A DNA stretch of 64,000 nucleotides from Heterobasidion occidentale (GCA_039111635.1 JBCAQO010000007.1:2108001-2172000), one strand, 5' to 3'; counted from the first letter of the stretch, positions 34,217 to 46,828 are shown. Program-made: numbers and translations. Notes: a model not told the origin generated them from the sequence alone.

Positions 34217-34463
34217 CGTGCGTGCGTGCGTGCGCCGGTGTTATCGTTGGTGATCCGGAGCAGGTGCTCAGGAGCTGTGGGCGGTGTGGCGGGGGCGATG
34301 TGGAGGGCTCTCGCTGGGCGCTGCGGCGGGGAGTGTTTGGGTGTGTGTTTTGTGTGCAATCGGGCGGGGGATGCGGGGCAGAGGAGGGGGAGGGGATTGT
34401 TGATCACGGGAAAGTCGCGAGGTCACGCGGCGCACGGGGCGCCGTCACTCTTTTTCTACTCCC

Positions 34464-34469
34464 CACGTG
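34464..34469. promoter_or_regulatory. CACGTG E-box upstream of CBF1
   Basis: CACGTG about 250 bp upstream of the CBF1 start codon. With the intronic site it makes two candidate self-binding sites. Confidence 0.4.
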
Positions 34470-35052
34470 CAAATCAGGTGCAAACCCCGCCAAACTCGAC
34501 CAAATCTCGGCTTCTCGGCGCCCGCCGCGAGGCCCCTGAGTAGCCCACTCGCCAGGCAACCCCACAGAAGGAAACAAGCAGTCCGCAATCCGTGCTCTGC
34601 TGCGGGCATCGCACGTTCCATTCCTCGACGCTTTTTTCCCATGGCGCATCATGACGTCTGCACTGTGAGATCCTGATACCATACGATACTTAGCAGCGTG
34701 TAAGTTACACCGGGCAATGACCGACCCCTCCTCCTTCCTCCCTCCTCCCACATCCCTCCTCCCCGCCTACCGCGGGAGTGTGCGATACAGTCGTACGTGT
34801 AAATATATATATATATATACATCCGAGGCGTCGCCTCGCAGCGCGCAAATAAGAAAAAAAGAGACCGAACGACGACAACGTCGCGAGCACCAGAAAGACA
34901 GATAATTACGATGAGACAGATAATCGGCGAACTAAGGTAACGGTGCGGCCCGCCGGCTCGGGCTCGTCGTCGCGCCGCCCAGGGGAGCCCAGGGGCCGGG
35001 CTTGCGAGCCGTGCATGGAAAAGAAGGGACCGCAAGAGGGCGTGGAAGTGCG

Positions 35053-35111
35053 CGTGCGTGCGTGCGTGCGTGGGCGTGAGCGTGGGCGTGGGCGTGAGCG
35101 TGGGCGTGGGG
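35053..35111. repeat. GTGCGTGC/GGGCGTGA minisatellite
   Basis: Short GC-rich tandem array downstream of the G-alpha gene. Confidence 0.7.
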
Positions 35112-35522
35112 TTGCCCGCGTGGAGGATGATGGAAGAGGGGGCGCGGGACCAATAAATAGCCGGGGTGTGAGGGGTGTGAGGAGGGAAAGGGAAAGGGGA
35201 ATACAAACTGCTACATCGAGAGAAGAAGACAAGACGCGGCCGCAACGCGGAGCGCAAAACAGCACCACCACCGACGCAACAACAACAACAACAATAACAA
35301 AAACACCGACGATGGACGACGACGACGACGACAAACAACAACAACAACAAATGGGAGATGGAGGATAATCGTGTATAGATCGCGGATAATAAGCATTAAG
35401 TGGCACACCACGATGGATGGATGATAGATAGATAGATGGACGAGAAGTGCAGGCAAGCGGGCGAGCAGGCGAGCAGGCGGGCGGCACCGGATCACCGGAT
35501 CGCCCGCCTGCCTTGCTCGAGC

Positions 35523-38500
35523 TCAAAGAAGGTCCGCGCGGCGGAGGCTATCGCGCAAAATGCCCTCCTCGACCGTGCGCAGCGTCGCCGCCGTCTCTTT
35601 TGTGTCCTGCAACGAAAGCGAAGAAAACACGTTGAACGCGCATCTCGGACAAAACGCACGCGCGCGCGCGCGCGAGCAGCGCTAGGGATGCACGCACCAC
35701 GACGGACGTGAGGTGCACGTAGAACCGGCGCGGCTCGGGCGAGTGCTGCTTCGCGATCTCCTTAAAGTGCGTCTGGAAATCTGCTCGCGTTTGCGCGCGC
35801 CAAAGAAAAATCACAGAAGCCGTCAGCCTGGCCCCTTTTCTAGAAAGAGAACCACAAAATAACAAAAAGAGAGAGAAAAGGCGACAACGACGAGCGCCGG
35901 ACGTACACTTCTTCACCGTGCCCACGTCGTTCGGCCGCTCCCCATAACTCGGCACGTGCTCGCGCACGCGCACGCCCGCGCGCAACTTCCGCTCCAGCAG
36001 GTCGCACTTGTTCAGAAACAATATGATCTGCGTCTTGGACAGCAGGCGCAGCGAGCACAGCGTGCGCCAGAGGAGGTACGTGTCCTCGAGGCGGTTCACG
36101 CGCCGGTCCTCCGCGAGGCGCTCGTCGAAGCACGAGATGGGCGCGAGGAAGATGATCGCGTCCACGTCGTCAAAGTAGGGGTACCAATGCGCGCGCTGTG
36201 CGGGCAACGTGATGCGTGAGCATGGCATGCCCATCGAGAATCAACGGAGGCTTAGGGGAGGAACACAGAGTGCGCACCGAGGAGCGCGTGCCGCCGACGT
36301 CGAACATCTGCCACTCGTGCCCGGCCGTGCGTCCTGCACGCCAGATAAAAAAACCGCAGTTAGCAAGCGTTCTTCGAGAGGCGCGAGAGCGCACCTTCTT
36401 CGACGTAGAAGCTGTACTCCTGCACGCCCAACGTCCTCAAGCGCGCTCTCACGACGTCATCGTCCGACGGCTCGTAGTCGCGCCTCGCGATGCGCTCTAT
36501 ATCGTCCAAAAAACTACAGCGGCACACAGTGTCAATATTCCAGACCACGTCAAAACAAAAACAAAACTCCCACTCACAACCCAGGCGCCTCCTCCATCCG
36601 CACCTTCCGTCGCCTCAGCATCTCCCTAACCACCCCATCCTCCCACACAGCCCTCATATCCTCCCCAAGACCCGCCAGCACCTCCGCTACCTCCGCGTCC
36701 TCCCGCGCCCACGCCGCCGCGCGCGCCGCCACCCCCGCCGGCCCCCCTCCCCCTCCACCCCCAGCCCCACCACCATCTCCAGCACCGCGCGGCCGGAAGC
36801 GCTCAAGCGCGGACTTCCACCCGTCGCGCGAGCGCACGTAGAACTCCTGCGGGCGCCTCCCCGCCTGCGCGCCCGCGCCGCCCGACGCGCCCGCGGGGGG
36901 GAGCGGCAGCGCCTCGTGCGGCGCGATGGTGGACGAGGTGGGCTCCTCGGCGGCGGAGCCGAGGCGGCGCTCGAGGTCCGCCTGGACGCCGCGGAGGGGC
37001 GCGAGGCGGAGCTTGAGCAGCTGGTGGCGCTCCGTGAACGCGAGCGGGGGCAGCGGCTGGGGCGGGGGCGGGGTGTCTGCGCGCGTCGCTGGGTAGCCGT
37101 TCCCGTTCCCGTTCCCGTTCGCCGCGGAGGTGGATGCGGAGGGGATGGCGGAGGGGATGGTGGAGGAGGGGTGGGACGGGTCGCCGGTGGGGGGCCGGTG
37201 GGGGGCGGCCATGGCTGCGGCGAGCATGTCGAGGAGGAGGGTGACGGAGCGGACGAGGTTGAGCTGGACGACGGCGCGCCAGGACGAGCGCTCCTCGAGC
37301 CACGTCGTGCGCGCGTACTGCATCTGGAAGTCTGCGAGCAAGGGGGGCAGAGCATGTCAGCGTCAACGTCAGACATACACGATGGACTGGAGGAAGAAAG
37401 TCAGGTGACGTCGGCTTTGGGTGGAGGCCAAGACCTGTGCAGCGCGTCGAAGGACGTTCTTCCTGAAACGGCCCAGTCAAGACATCGCAACCCAAATCAG
37501 GGTTCATCAAGAAGACTCGAAACGGATCACCGCGACAGCCATCAATGTCAACGTCAACGTCAACGTCAGCCAGCGCCACAGCATCAACGCCGCATCCGTC
37601 CACGACGACCTCGATCGAGCCAGGCAAAGGCACTCTCAAACTCGGCGTCCGATCGTCGCCGCAGCCAGCCACCCAGCGCGTGTCCCGTCCCGTACCGTCC
37701 CGACTCCCGACTCCCGACCGCGAGACGCAGCCGACGTCAAGAGAGAACAGAACGATGCTGCTCGCGCGGGACCGATCAAGCCCACGACGAGCAGCGCCTC
37801 GCGCGCCTCGAGAACCCGACCCGCACCTGCCAACCCCGTGCGCGTCTCTGCAGCCCCCAACGGCTGGACTCCGGGCCCACGCGCTAGCTACATGGAGGTG
37901 GTCGCGCTCGGCGGCCGGAGGCGCCGTGCTGAATGAATAGGGCGACAGATCAGACGGCGCGTGACATGAAAAGGAGCGCTGCTGTCGATCAGAGAAAAGG
38001 AGCAGGCGGCCGCCGTCGTCGTGCGCGTCCCGATAGAGAATCGCGCTCGCACGGCGAAGCGGCGCGTTGCCGCGATGCCGCGTCGTCGACGACACGACGC
38101 GGTGCGGCGAAGCTCCTCGTCAAAAAGACAAAAGACAGAGACAGAAGAAGGCGCCCTGCAGATCTCCTTTCCTCGTCGAAGCCCGCGCCTTCTCTGTAGG
38201 CTCCCACGCGACGGGCCCTGACCCGAGCCCCGACCCGATCGCCCTGGGCTTCGCTTCGCCGCCCAAGTTCAGGCTCGGGTGCGGGTTCGGGGAAAAGAAG
38301 GCGCCTGCGAGAACGGAAGCGCGCGGAAGCTTTCGGTGGCCGCGTTGCTAGGCTAGACGCGTCAAGCGACCCCGCGCCCGCGTTCCGTGCGGGACGGAGT
38401 GGAGGGCTCTCCGGCGTTGTGCGTCTGGTATAGGGATAGGGGAGGAGAGACGAGGAAGAGAAAGACTTACTTTTGAGGTCGTGGATTTACCTGGTGCGGT

Positions 38501-38913
38501 GCGGTGCGATTCGCAAGGCGAGGCGAGTACCAAACAAGGGCCCAATATGAGATGGAAGAAGGACGGACGCGTGCAAGGAGCGTGAAAAAAAATATGAGCA
38601 CCACAAACACAGGAGTTGCAGGTTCGAAGCCCAAACGCAAGCAGACGACCAGACATAGACTACGCCGAAGTAAAACAAGCCACGAAAGGGACGCACCGCT
38701 CTCGCTCTGGCCGAGCAGCAGGACCTTGACGGGGGGCTTGCGCTTGCGGAGCGCGGCGCCCTCGCGGCGGAGCTGCTCGTCGATCTCGTCGCTCACGCGG
38801 CGCGCCTCGGCCTCCGCGTGCTCGCGCGCATCGCGCGCGGCGGGCGACTCGTCGGGCGGGGGCGCGAGCGCGGCCGTGAGCGGGTCGGGGTCCTCGAGGG
38901 AGGGGCGGCCCAT
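35523..38913 (-). CDS. heterotrimeric G-protein alpha subunit with split P-loop and enlarged helical domain
   Basis: Eight exons on the minus strand join in frame: 38913-38697, 38490-38471, 37323-36578, 36513-36395, 36333-36278, 36195-35907, 35780-35698 and 35606-35523 (about 537 residues, against about 350 for a usual G-alpha). The start MGRPSLED fits N-myristoylation. The G1 loop GQSESG-KST is split, and a 20-nt micro-exon supplies KSTTSK. Then follow WRAVVQLNLVRSV, a long Gly/Pro/Ala-rich insert, RARLRTLGV (switch I Thr), DVGGTRS (switch II), ILFLNKCDLLE (G4 NKxD) and HLTSVVDTKETAATL (G5, Ser-Val in place of Cys-Ala). It binds GTP/GDP and relays receptor signals at the plasma membrane. It resembles the divergent agaricomycete G-alpha-4 class. 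The third exon could start 8 nt earlier, but only 37323 keeps frame. Intron 2 is 1,147 nt. Confidence 0.93.
37545..37570. repeat. AACGTC tandem repeat in G-alpha intron 2
   Basis: Six-base unit repeated about four times inside the long second intron. Confidence 0.7.
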
Positions 38914-41817
38914 TAGCGGCGGCGGGGACGGTGGGGGCGGTGGGGATGAGGGCAGGCGAGACTGTGTAGACGGGGGTGGTGGCGGGACCAGGGGCAGCGG
39001 CGACGGCGAGGAAGAGGAGAAGGAGAAGACGGGAAGGTGCGCGCGGATGATGGAGAGCAGCGTGGTGGCGGTTGACGGTGTGCGGGCAGGGAGATGAGAC
39101 GTAGTCGAGAAGGACGAAGAGGAAGAGGAAGAGGAAGAGGAAGAGAAGAGGAAGAGGAAGAGAGGAGAGGAGAGGGGGCCGTGATCCGAGTTGGAGCGTG
39201 GCCCGAAGCGACTCGAGGACTCGACGAGGCGGCCACAGCGCCTCCGCCCGTCAAACGTTCCCACGCCCCCATCATCATCCCCCCCGCTCACTAAAGTGTC
39301 TCAGCCCCTATTCTCAGAGCCGCACCCACGGACCCTCCAGCCTTCGCGACGTGCATCCGCGCTACCAAGTACCAGAGCCTCCTCAAGCCTCAACACCTCC
39401 TCAAACCCCAACAATCCACTCGGCCGCGGCGTCGCGCCGCTCGCAGGGTCCCCTCACCCGACAGCACCTGCCTTACACCTTCCATCACTCACGTCGAGGC
39501 TCGCGGATCTGCCACCCTGAGACTGAGACGGACCCGCCGAGCCCGTCGTGCCCGCCACACATCGCGATCACGATTCACGCGTTCACGACGCTCGATGCAC
39601 AAACCCGGATCCGGACACAAATCCCGCACAGCGGCGCTGGAGATCCCCGCGCGTCGCGTCGACGCCCTGCACCGCTTAAAAGTGCGCGCTCGGGCACTGC
39701 TCGGGCACTCGAGCACTCAATCGCGACACGGCCCCTGTGCGCTCTGCTGATGATTGCTGATTGATGTCGGTGCGCGCGGGCCCGCCGCGCGAGGCCGCTG
39801 ACCCGCGGAAGCCCCGATGTCACAGCCCGATCTATCCCAGCAGTATCCCAGCCTCCTTCTCCCGTGCTCGCCCCCCCAATTTCAACAGCCCCGAGGACCG
39901 AGGCGGCCTCTTCCAGTATTTCATCGATCCCCCTTCCAATTCCCGTCGCGTCGCATCGGGCTAGTCAACACGCAGGCTAGGCTAGTCTCAGGCAGTGGTA
40001 GTGCGTAGTGCGCGCATTGACGCGCTGTTCCGGCGACCCTGCGACTCCCCATCTAAGTAAGGGGACGGCATCGGACAGGTGCGGTGCTCCAAACAGATAG
40101 ATGAGGGCATGTTATGCTGCGACCGACTCCGCACGACACCTGCTAACCGTCGAAGAGGCCGCCGCGCCGCGTCCACACTCGCCCGCCCTGGACTGGGACC
40201 TACAAACGGCGCTGTGCGCGATGGAGCTCCCTCCTGCTATACTGTACCCCGCGATATCCACGCGCTCAACGCTCGATTCGTCCCGCGCGCGCCCCGTGCC
40301 CCACTCTCTCGATCCGAACTGACCTGTGCTCACGACCGACCGCACTCACTCGCTTTCGATAGGCGCTGCGCGCGATTGTCGCGACGCGCATCTGAGTTCT
40401 GTCGATTGGCGATGGCCAGCGCAGTCCTTCTCTCCCCACCCACGTTCATTTATCCCACCTCAAGACCTCTGAACGACATTGTTCTCGATCTATCCATCGG
40501 AATCTGTTCTGAAGCGGCCGACAGGCATCGCACCCGCAGAAATTGTTGAGCATCAACCTCGTCGAGGTGTAACCGATCCCGACGCCGTCCATGAATCAGG
40601 AGCGTTGGCTACGGACGCCGAGCTCGCACAACTTGCACCTGGTCTCGCTTCTCAGCACACCTCTGGCCGCCCTGCCAGACGCTTTCAGGTGTCTCGCATA
40701 TTTGCGTCGCTGGTGTCGAGGGATCCCAGTTCAGAAACTCGCAAGTCGGATGCGGAACGCCAGTACGCGCCAGACGCGGTCGGACGATCCTGCGCAGCGC
40801 AGCAGGTGGGGTGCGTCCCCGGTCGCGTTTGTGCGCGCGCTTCTTGTGGGTGACGAGCATATGCCGGCTCTGAACAAGGCTTTTTTGCGCACGAATGAGA
40901 ACCCTCGGCGAATCACGACGCGCCCTGGTATGCATCCCGCCCTGGCCAGCGCACGGAAACTGGTGCATCAGGACAACGCGGCGCAGCGTCGGCTCCTCTG
41001 CGCGCGGGAGCTGCACGCGGGCTGCCGGATCGACTCGAAGCACATATCTGAGCAGCAGGGTTCTGCTATGTGACGAACCTGGAGGAACAAAGCGTGCGAC
41101 GTCACCGACGACATTGTATGCGGCCGGCGGGGCAGCGTGTGTGTTTATGCTAAGGGCCACACGCCGCTCGTCTCTGCCAGCATTTCTGCCAGCACGGTCT
41201 CCTCGCCGATGTCCGTCTCTCTTTCGGCTCCCCCACTCACTCGCGACGCCTATCGTTTGGAGCAGCAGGTCAGGACTATAGTTCATTTTACGCCCATCGT
41301 AGCATCCATTCCATTCCACTCATATGAGAACGTACCGCTGTTGAACGATTCGCAAGCGGACAGCAATTCTGTAGGGTGCAGGGAACATCATTGGGTTCGA
41401 TTCGGTGTTAAGATGCGGGAATCCAGCTCGAAAAGAGCCGGTCAGGGTGCGACCGAAATATTTCTGCGAAGACAAACCACAGAATCCATTGCAAATGACT
41501 GTGAATATTACAGGATTTAATTCAGAACTGAGAAGAACGAAAGCCAGTTGCGGTGGAAAGCCCAAGGCTCCATTCAAGATAGTCGCAGTGTTAACAGGTT
41601 GAAGAGATACGGATATCCGGAGACCACGTCGGAGGTTGAAGGAAAATCGCTGCCTTCCGGACACTAGGTTGAAGCCCCGATATGGGTCCCGACGCTTCTC
41701 AACATCTGGCATTTACGCAGGGCTTGCGCTGCTTTCGCCGCCATTGTCCACGACTTTGTCGCATTTGTTCTTGGCAAGTTTCCTCGATTGAACCAGTGCC
41801 TAAGCCTCATCATCTCA
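38914..41817. other. intergenic, about 2.9 kb, no supported gene
   Basis: It holds the G-alpha promoter (see 39104-39177) and then GC-rich DNA without a recognisable gene up to about 41,300. From about 41,300 the composition becomes AT-richer, marking the edge of the second accessory block. A minus-strand open frame at 41320-41712 has no family signature. Confidence 0.4.
39104..39177 (-). promoter_or_regulatory. pyrimidine-rich promoter tract of the G-alpha gene
   Basis: On the minus strand this is an almost pure CT tract, with CTTCCT units, about 190-265 bp upstream of the start codon. Such CT blocks are common near fungal transcription starts. Confidence 0.45.
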
Positions 41818-43540
41818 ATGGCAGAGACAAGGCAAATCGTACTCTGTTATGTGTCCAGCCATCTAACAATCAATGTCTTTAGCCCCAAAAACTGTTGGAT
41901 CCTCACCGCACACCAAAGGTTCGCTACACTCGATGCCCTCGAAGCCCAACCCGACACCAGTAATAGGATGGAAGCAATCAAGTTAATCGATGATGATATG
42001 AAAATTTTGGACTCCATCAAGTTCTCCATGCTGTCTCGGCGCAACACATTCGCTCCAGTGTCATGTCTGCCATCTGAGATCCTGGCCCGCATCTTCTCCT
42101 TTTTCCAGGTAGTCGAGCCACCATCATGTGGAGACATTGGGTGGATTGTGATCACCCATGTGTGCCGTCGCTGGCGTCAGGTTGCTGAAGAAGACGGGCC
42201 ACTTTGGGCCAATATCGCCTGCGTGTTGGGCAGCCGGTGGATTTGCGAGATGCTTCAACGTGCAAGGGCAGTGCCTCTCATCATTTCTGAAGATTTGCTT
42301 CTCGTCACAAACGAAGATGGGAGGCGTTCCACTTCGTCGCCTATATCCTCTCATTTATACCGAACGCGAGTAATCTGCCTTCAAAACATCAAATATCGCT
42401 CCTTTATACCTCTCCTGCCGTCTTTGAATCGTGCTGCACCTATCTTAGAGAGAATAGAAATGTGCGCGCACCCATTGTCATCGTGTAATCAGGTTCCCGA
42501 CGCCTTTCTCGCGCGCAATGCTCCCCGGTTGCACACAGCTGTCTTCCATGGATTCATCGTTCCTTTGTCTTCCCCAGCTTTTCGCGATGTGGCTGCCCTG
42601 TCGCTTGGGCTCACGGGGCGCTCTGAAGCTACTCTCAAAGCCCTACCAACTAGTGAGGCATTTTTCCACTCATTGGCCCGGATGCGTAACCTCAAAACAT
42701 TGTCCATCGCCTACTACTTCCCTCGTGATTTGTCCGGATCGTCATCCACGCGGATGATATCACTGCCCATTGACCTTCCTCACCTCTGCGGTCTCGCATT
42801 GACTGGAAAGGCAAAAGATTGCACTGACGTCATCCAACGGATTCGATTCCCTCTCACGGCAAGCGTAACTCTCGATTGCGGATCGTATGGCTTCAGTGAC
42901 GAGTTTGGTACTCTTGTATCGGCACTTCGGAGGCACGGCAGGGATTCTGGGAGGTCAGCGCCCTTACTCACGCCCAAGGTCGAAACGGGCATGGACTATG
43001 TTCTCTCATTCCAAGCTTGGCGAGTGCCAATAAAGATCAATGCCATGGCGCTCAACCCTCGGTCGATGCCATTAGACGAGTCCATAGGCGAGCCTGCAGT
43101 TACCCTCAAATTCTGTTATCCCAATCATGTCCAGAATCAGAATCTCAAGATGCTCCAGGAAATCTTTTCTTCTTTCCCCGTCGACGAAGTCCGTTTGTTG
43201 GGTGTCAGCACAGGGGATGATTATGTAGATCCGTCGTTGTGGTCTCAGACGTTCGGGCTCGTGCAGAATGTTGAAAATGTGTCATTGTTCGGTTCTGCAG
43301 GCCTGCACTTTTGCTCGATGCTAGGCCATGCATCGAAGTTGAGAAGGCAATCGATCCGTGCTGTCACACCTGTCCAGGGACGTCCTTCTTCCCAAGCTCA
43401 AAACCATGTATTTCTCTCGTGGGCATGACAGGTTCGAACATCAAGACGCCCTTCTTCGACAGATTTTACCTCAAATTCTCCATGAACGCAGGACGCTAGC
43501 TGTTCCATTGGATTTCATTGACATTCCGGAAAGGTATTGA
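41818..43540 (+). CDS. F-box protein with LRR-like C-terminal half (late frameshift)
   Basis: An open frame from ATG 41818 runs to 43428. The N-terminal coil DALEAQPDTSNRMEAIKLIDD is followed by an F-box: FAPVSCLPSEILARIFSFF with VCRRWRQVA and GPLWANIA. The rest has Leu-spaced repeats (FRDVAALSLGLTG, MRNLKTLSIAY, LCGLALTGK). This is a common agaricomycete class of SCF substrate receptor, distinct from the zinc-finger F-box family of this window. Near 43378 one extra G (cagggacgtcc, against caggacgtcc in the duplicate at 48430) shifts the frame. The original end, LLPKLKTMYFSRGH...DFIDIPERY, continues in another frame to 43540. The protein therefore ends GRPSSQAQNHVFLSWA and lacks its last 50 or so native residues. 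It is intronless. Confidence 0.78.
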
Positions 43541-43816
43541 GATGTGGGTGGGGTGTACTGTCGAGCTCGGCGCCGCCCAGGTTTCGCAGGAACTTGATTC
43601 TTGCACTGTATGTTCAAGCTCTCCCTGACCGAAAGGCGTGCAAGCTGATCCAGCGACTCTATTTTGTAGCATCAACTGTATAATACTTCGTCCATCATAT
43701 GTATCAACTAGTAATCGAGACATGCTGATCGCACAGAAAAACAGGACTACGGCATTCTGCGAACGAGACGGTAACGCAAATAGTGAATTGAACAAGGATA
43801 CTGGAACTATAGACGG

Positions 43817-46475
43817 TTAGCCCTCGGTGCACGATATCGGTTCGACAGGCTGTTCAACAAACACGCCCATTCGACAGTACCGGTATGGTTCACGATAATC
43901 GTGGAAGAAGTCTTGATCTTGCAGAGGTTCTTGAATTCCGTGTCTGAATTGCCGTGCATTTGGTCAATGAGAGAAAACAAAGACAAAGAACCTGGAGACT
44001 CACTCAGAAATGACATGCTTGACAACGCCTTCGTGCGTCAGCCATGGGAACCTTCTCTGGACGACACAATGCATGCAACCCCATTCATACCAATACTCAT
44101 ATCGTTGATCAGTCCGGATAGGCCCCACCTCTTCGTCGGTGAGCAATTTCAGCGATAAATGCTGAGCCGAAGAATCAGCATGGTTGCGTTGTGCATGGTC
44201 AACCTGCTCCGATTTGAGTGAGTTGCGCATATAGGATGAGCTGAAGCTGTACACGCACACAACCCCGCCATGACATGATGCTCCGGCCCACGACGTAATC
44301 TCGACGTCCATTGTCCAAAGCCTTGTAAGGTTTGCAGGCCACGCAGATGAAAAGAGGGTGCAGACAATCCATCTTGGTGGTCGTTGTTGTCGACGGGTCA
44401 AATTGCAAGAGACGCAGCATCTCTACGACTGCTCGCGAACCCACCTCGCTGAACTCAGGCATTCCATATTCTACGACATGTCTCTCACAGCGATGTGCAA
44501 CTGCTTCCAACCCGACCATGGCATGATCTGTCGGACAGGGATATCGCTTCCGACACACGAACATCGAAGTGGCAAGTTCAAGACGACCGGGCCCTGCTAT
44601 TATCTTTTCACCTGAGACGCTCTCAGCATTCAGATGCATTGCTTCCGACTGCTCAGCGGTGTTGGGGAGCAAAGCGCGAAGAGACTTCTTGTGCTCTTCT
44701 GTCAAGGATTGAAGGGAGGTTACGAAAGTCGGCATAGCAGCCTGAACTTGCTGTCGAAATTCTTCAGTGCCGTCTGCGTCAGTCTTCATCAAATCTTGAA
44801 TGTTGCCTCCAGAAATTTGTGTCTCCTGTTGAGATGCACTAGGCAAAAAGGGCCAGACTGTGACCGATAATGTCTGCATGTAAGCAAGATATTCATCACG
44901 GAAGACGGTCCAGCGCTTCGCCGTGCGCGCTTGTTTCTCTTCGGCGAGTCTTCTCGTTTTAGCAACGTCGAGGAGAGGCATCAAGATTGGACGGATTCGT
45001 TGCCAGACTGGAAACATAAACATAGAGGTTAGTACCTCAAGAGAGAAACATCGACGAGTACGCATCACCTTTGTCGGACATCACTTTAGCCACCTTGACA
45101 TCTTTGTGGTCCCGGATTGAGTTAACATCAGACGCATCATGTCCAAGTTCGACACAGCGGGAAGTAATTCTGTGCAAAAGGCTCGCGTGAGTTATGAACC
45201 TGCAGAGCTGTCTGCGACTGACTGTTCCAGACGCCTTTCCGTCAATGTGTAGCGTTCTTGCTCACGCGCCCATCTCTTCTCGCGCACCCATGCTTCACAA
45301 ATCTTTGCATTCTAGCAAAGACAATCTCGGCACATTGCGAAAGCGATCTAGTTCAATATCACATTACCTTTTCTCTTGCCTTGAAGGCCGCCTCTTTAGC
45401 GTCTGAGAGCTGTTGCAAGGCCTGCCCCTTGTTCTTCCATGGATGAGCAGAGTACTGCCGATAGATATTGATAATTTCTTCTCTCAGAGAGATGACATCT
45501 TCGTCCCACCAATATGTGTTCCCACCCCGGTCTGCCAGAGCCTCGAATGAGTGGCAATTCTCATAAGGAGGAGGCAAACGAATCGTACAGCTTACGTGTG
45601 GGATGAAGTATAAAGATACATGGCCATACGGAGCCCCTTCAAAAAGGTCAGAGGGATACTTCTTGAGACTACGGGGTGGATGTAATTTTAGCGGCGATCA
45701 TACTATATGAACAGTCAATGAACGATCTTACTGCTGGATTTTGCATGCCTTACATGCCCGACGGCGGAGCATAAAGAACATCTGGGTCACAGATTTGGTG
45801 TCGCAGGACTATTTCAGAACAGATGTGAGTATGAATGGTACAGCGAGCAACTGGAGAACGTACGTGACAATAGGTCTCCCCTCCAAACAGGAGATTTGCC
45901 CATGCTGGTTCGGACATGTCTTCGGGGCATGGAGGAATGTCGGGCGCGTTGGCAAACGATGCTTTCCATAACCATGCCGACTGGCGAGACATCAGCACCT
46001 CTCTGAATGACTTTGTCGCTCGAGAGAGATTGACAAGGCCCTTGGGCAGAAGGTAACTGAATATCTAGGGGACATGATATCAGCCAGAGATATCTACAGG
46101 ATGGATGTCAGCGTCACATACCTCAAAGAGAATATCCAAGGGCATAGTTGGAAGATTGCGAAGACGGCCTTGCTTTCGTCGTGATAGGCCTTGCGCTTTT
46201 GCATTCTTGCTTTCACCACGCTGACTGGAGGCTACAGTCGTCTTGACTCGTTTTGCTGACTTCTGCACACGCGTCTCAGATGTTGATGAGTTGGGTTCGA
46301 GAGCTGTGAGGCAAGACAGACTAGTCAGGATATGGATGGACGCGCTTCTCCAGAAAGAGGACGAACCTTGACGACCATTAGAGTCGGTGTCACTCAGTGG
46401 CACCGAAGTTTCATCATCAGCATGTTTTCTCGCTACCGGGAGTTTCCCGGTAGTAGTTCGAGTAACAGGAGGCAT
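43817..46475 (-). CDS. F-box and zinc-finger protein, copy E1 (apparently intact)
   Basis: Read from ATG 46475: MPPVTRTTTGKLPVARKHAD; then ALEPNSSTSETRVQKSAKRV with RRKQGRLRNLPTMPLDILFE; an F-box exon (YLLPKGLVNLSRATKSF, SAWLWKASFANAPDI, MSEPAWANLLFGG); a Cys motif exon QMFFMLRRRACKACKIQ; TYWWDEDVISLREEI; a charged exon with REKRWAREQERYTL; a ...VKVAKVMSDK exon; and a long exon VWQRIRPILMPLLDVAK to SIMSWRGC (45008-44271). That exon includes LELATSMFVCRKRYPC and LEAVAHRCERHVVEYGMPEF. A zinc-finger exon, WGCMHCVVQRR...HEGVVKHVISE, and HGIQEPLQDQDFFHDYREP end at TAA 43817. All joins seem open, giving about 680 residues. As an F-box protein it probably feeds an SCF ubiquitin ligase; the Cys/His modules may read a substrate. 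It is head to head with the kinase-like gene K1. Confidence 0.8.
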
Positions 46476-46828
46476 TGGATGTAGGTCAAGTCGTGCGTCA
46501 AGTAAGCAAACAACGCGACGGCCCCTGAAAATCGCGTCTGTGGCGGACAGAGCGGGATTCGAAAAATTCTAATGACGGAGTCGCAAGCAGCCGGAAAGCC
46601 GGGTGTGATCCTTCGTCGGAGTACAAATCGGTTGAATCCCAGCACAGATACGTTCTATTCATCGTTTCCTCATGCTCCAAACAGACTACCAAACCATGGC
46701 TGATGCATGCACATATATACGATAACTATACGCGACTTTCGGAATAGATCGGTCGCCTTCTTGAACTCTGCTCAAGTCCGCTCAGGTCCGCTCATAAGCG
46801 GTCAATACGTTTGTACTCATAACTTGCG
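46476..46828. promoter_or_regulatory. shared divergent promoter of F-box E1 and kinase-like K1
   Basis: A 353-bp interval lies between two divergent start codons. It is conserved in unit 2 (51502-51896), which has an added GACCTCAGTCGGCCCAGTGG-type segment. An ACATATATACGATAAC TATA-like stretch is at about 46709-46726. Confidence 0.5.

Larger units (their letters stand above)
34217..35522. other. intergenic, CBF1 promoter and 3' flank of the G-alpha gene
   Basis: No gene. It contains the E-box noted at 34464, an AT dinucleotide run (about 34803-34820), a GTGCGTGC/GGGCGTGA minisatellite (35053-35111), and ACA, GAC and CAA triplet runs (35277-35350). Long frames on the minus strand here are only Ser/Val/Leu translations of these repeats. 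Confidence 0.5.

Noticed and set aside
35053..35111. Possible CRISPR-like or regular spacer array
   Set aside because: Units are directly adjacent GC-rich tandem repeats without spacers. The genome is eukaryotic.
34649..35526. Hydrophobic Leu/Val/Ser-rich frames suggesting membrane proteins
   Set aside because: They translate ACA, GAC and GT-rich simple repeats downstream of the G-alpha gene. There is no start context or domain.
36803..38095. A 430-residue minus-strand frame across the long G-alpha intron
   Set aside because: It overlaps the correct G-alpha exon in another frame and otherwise translates intron DNA with repeats.
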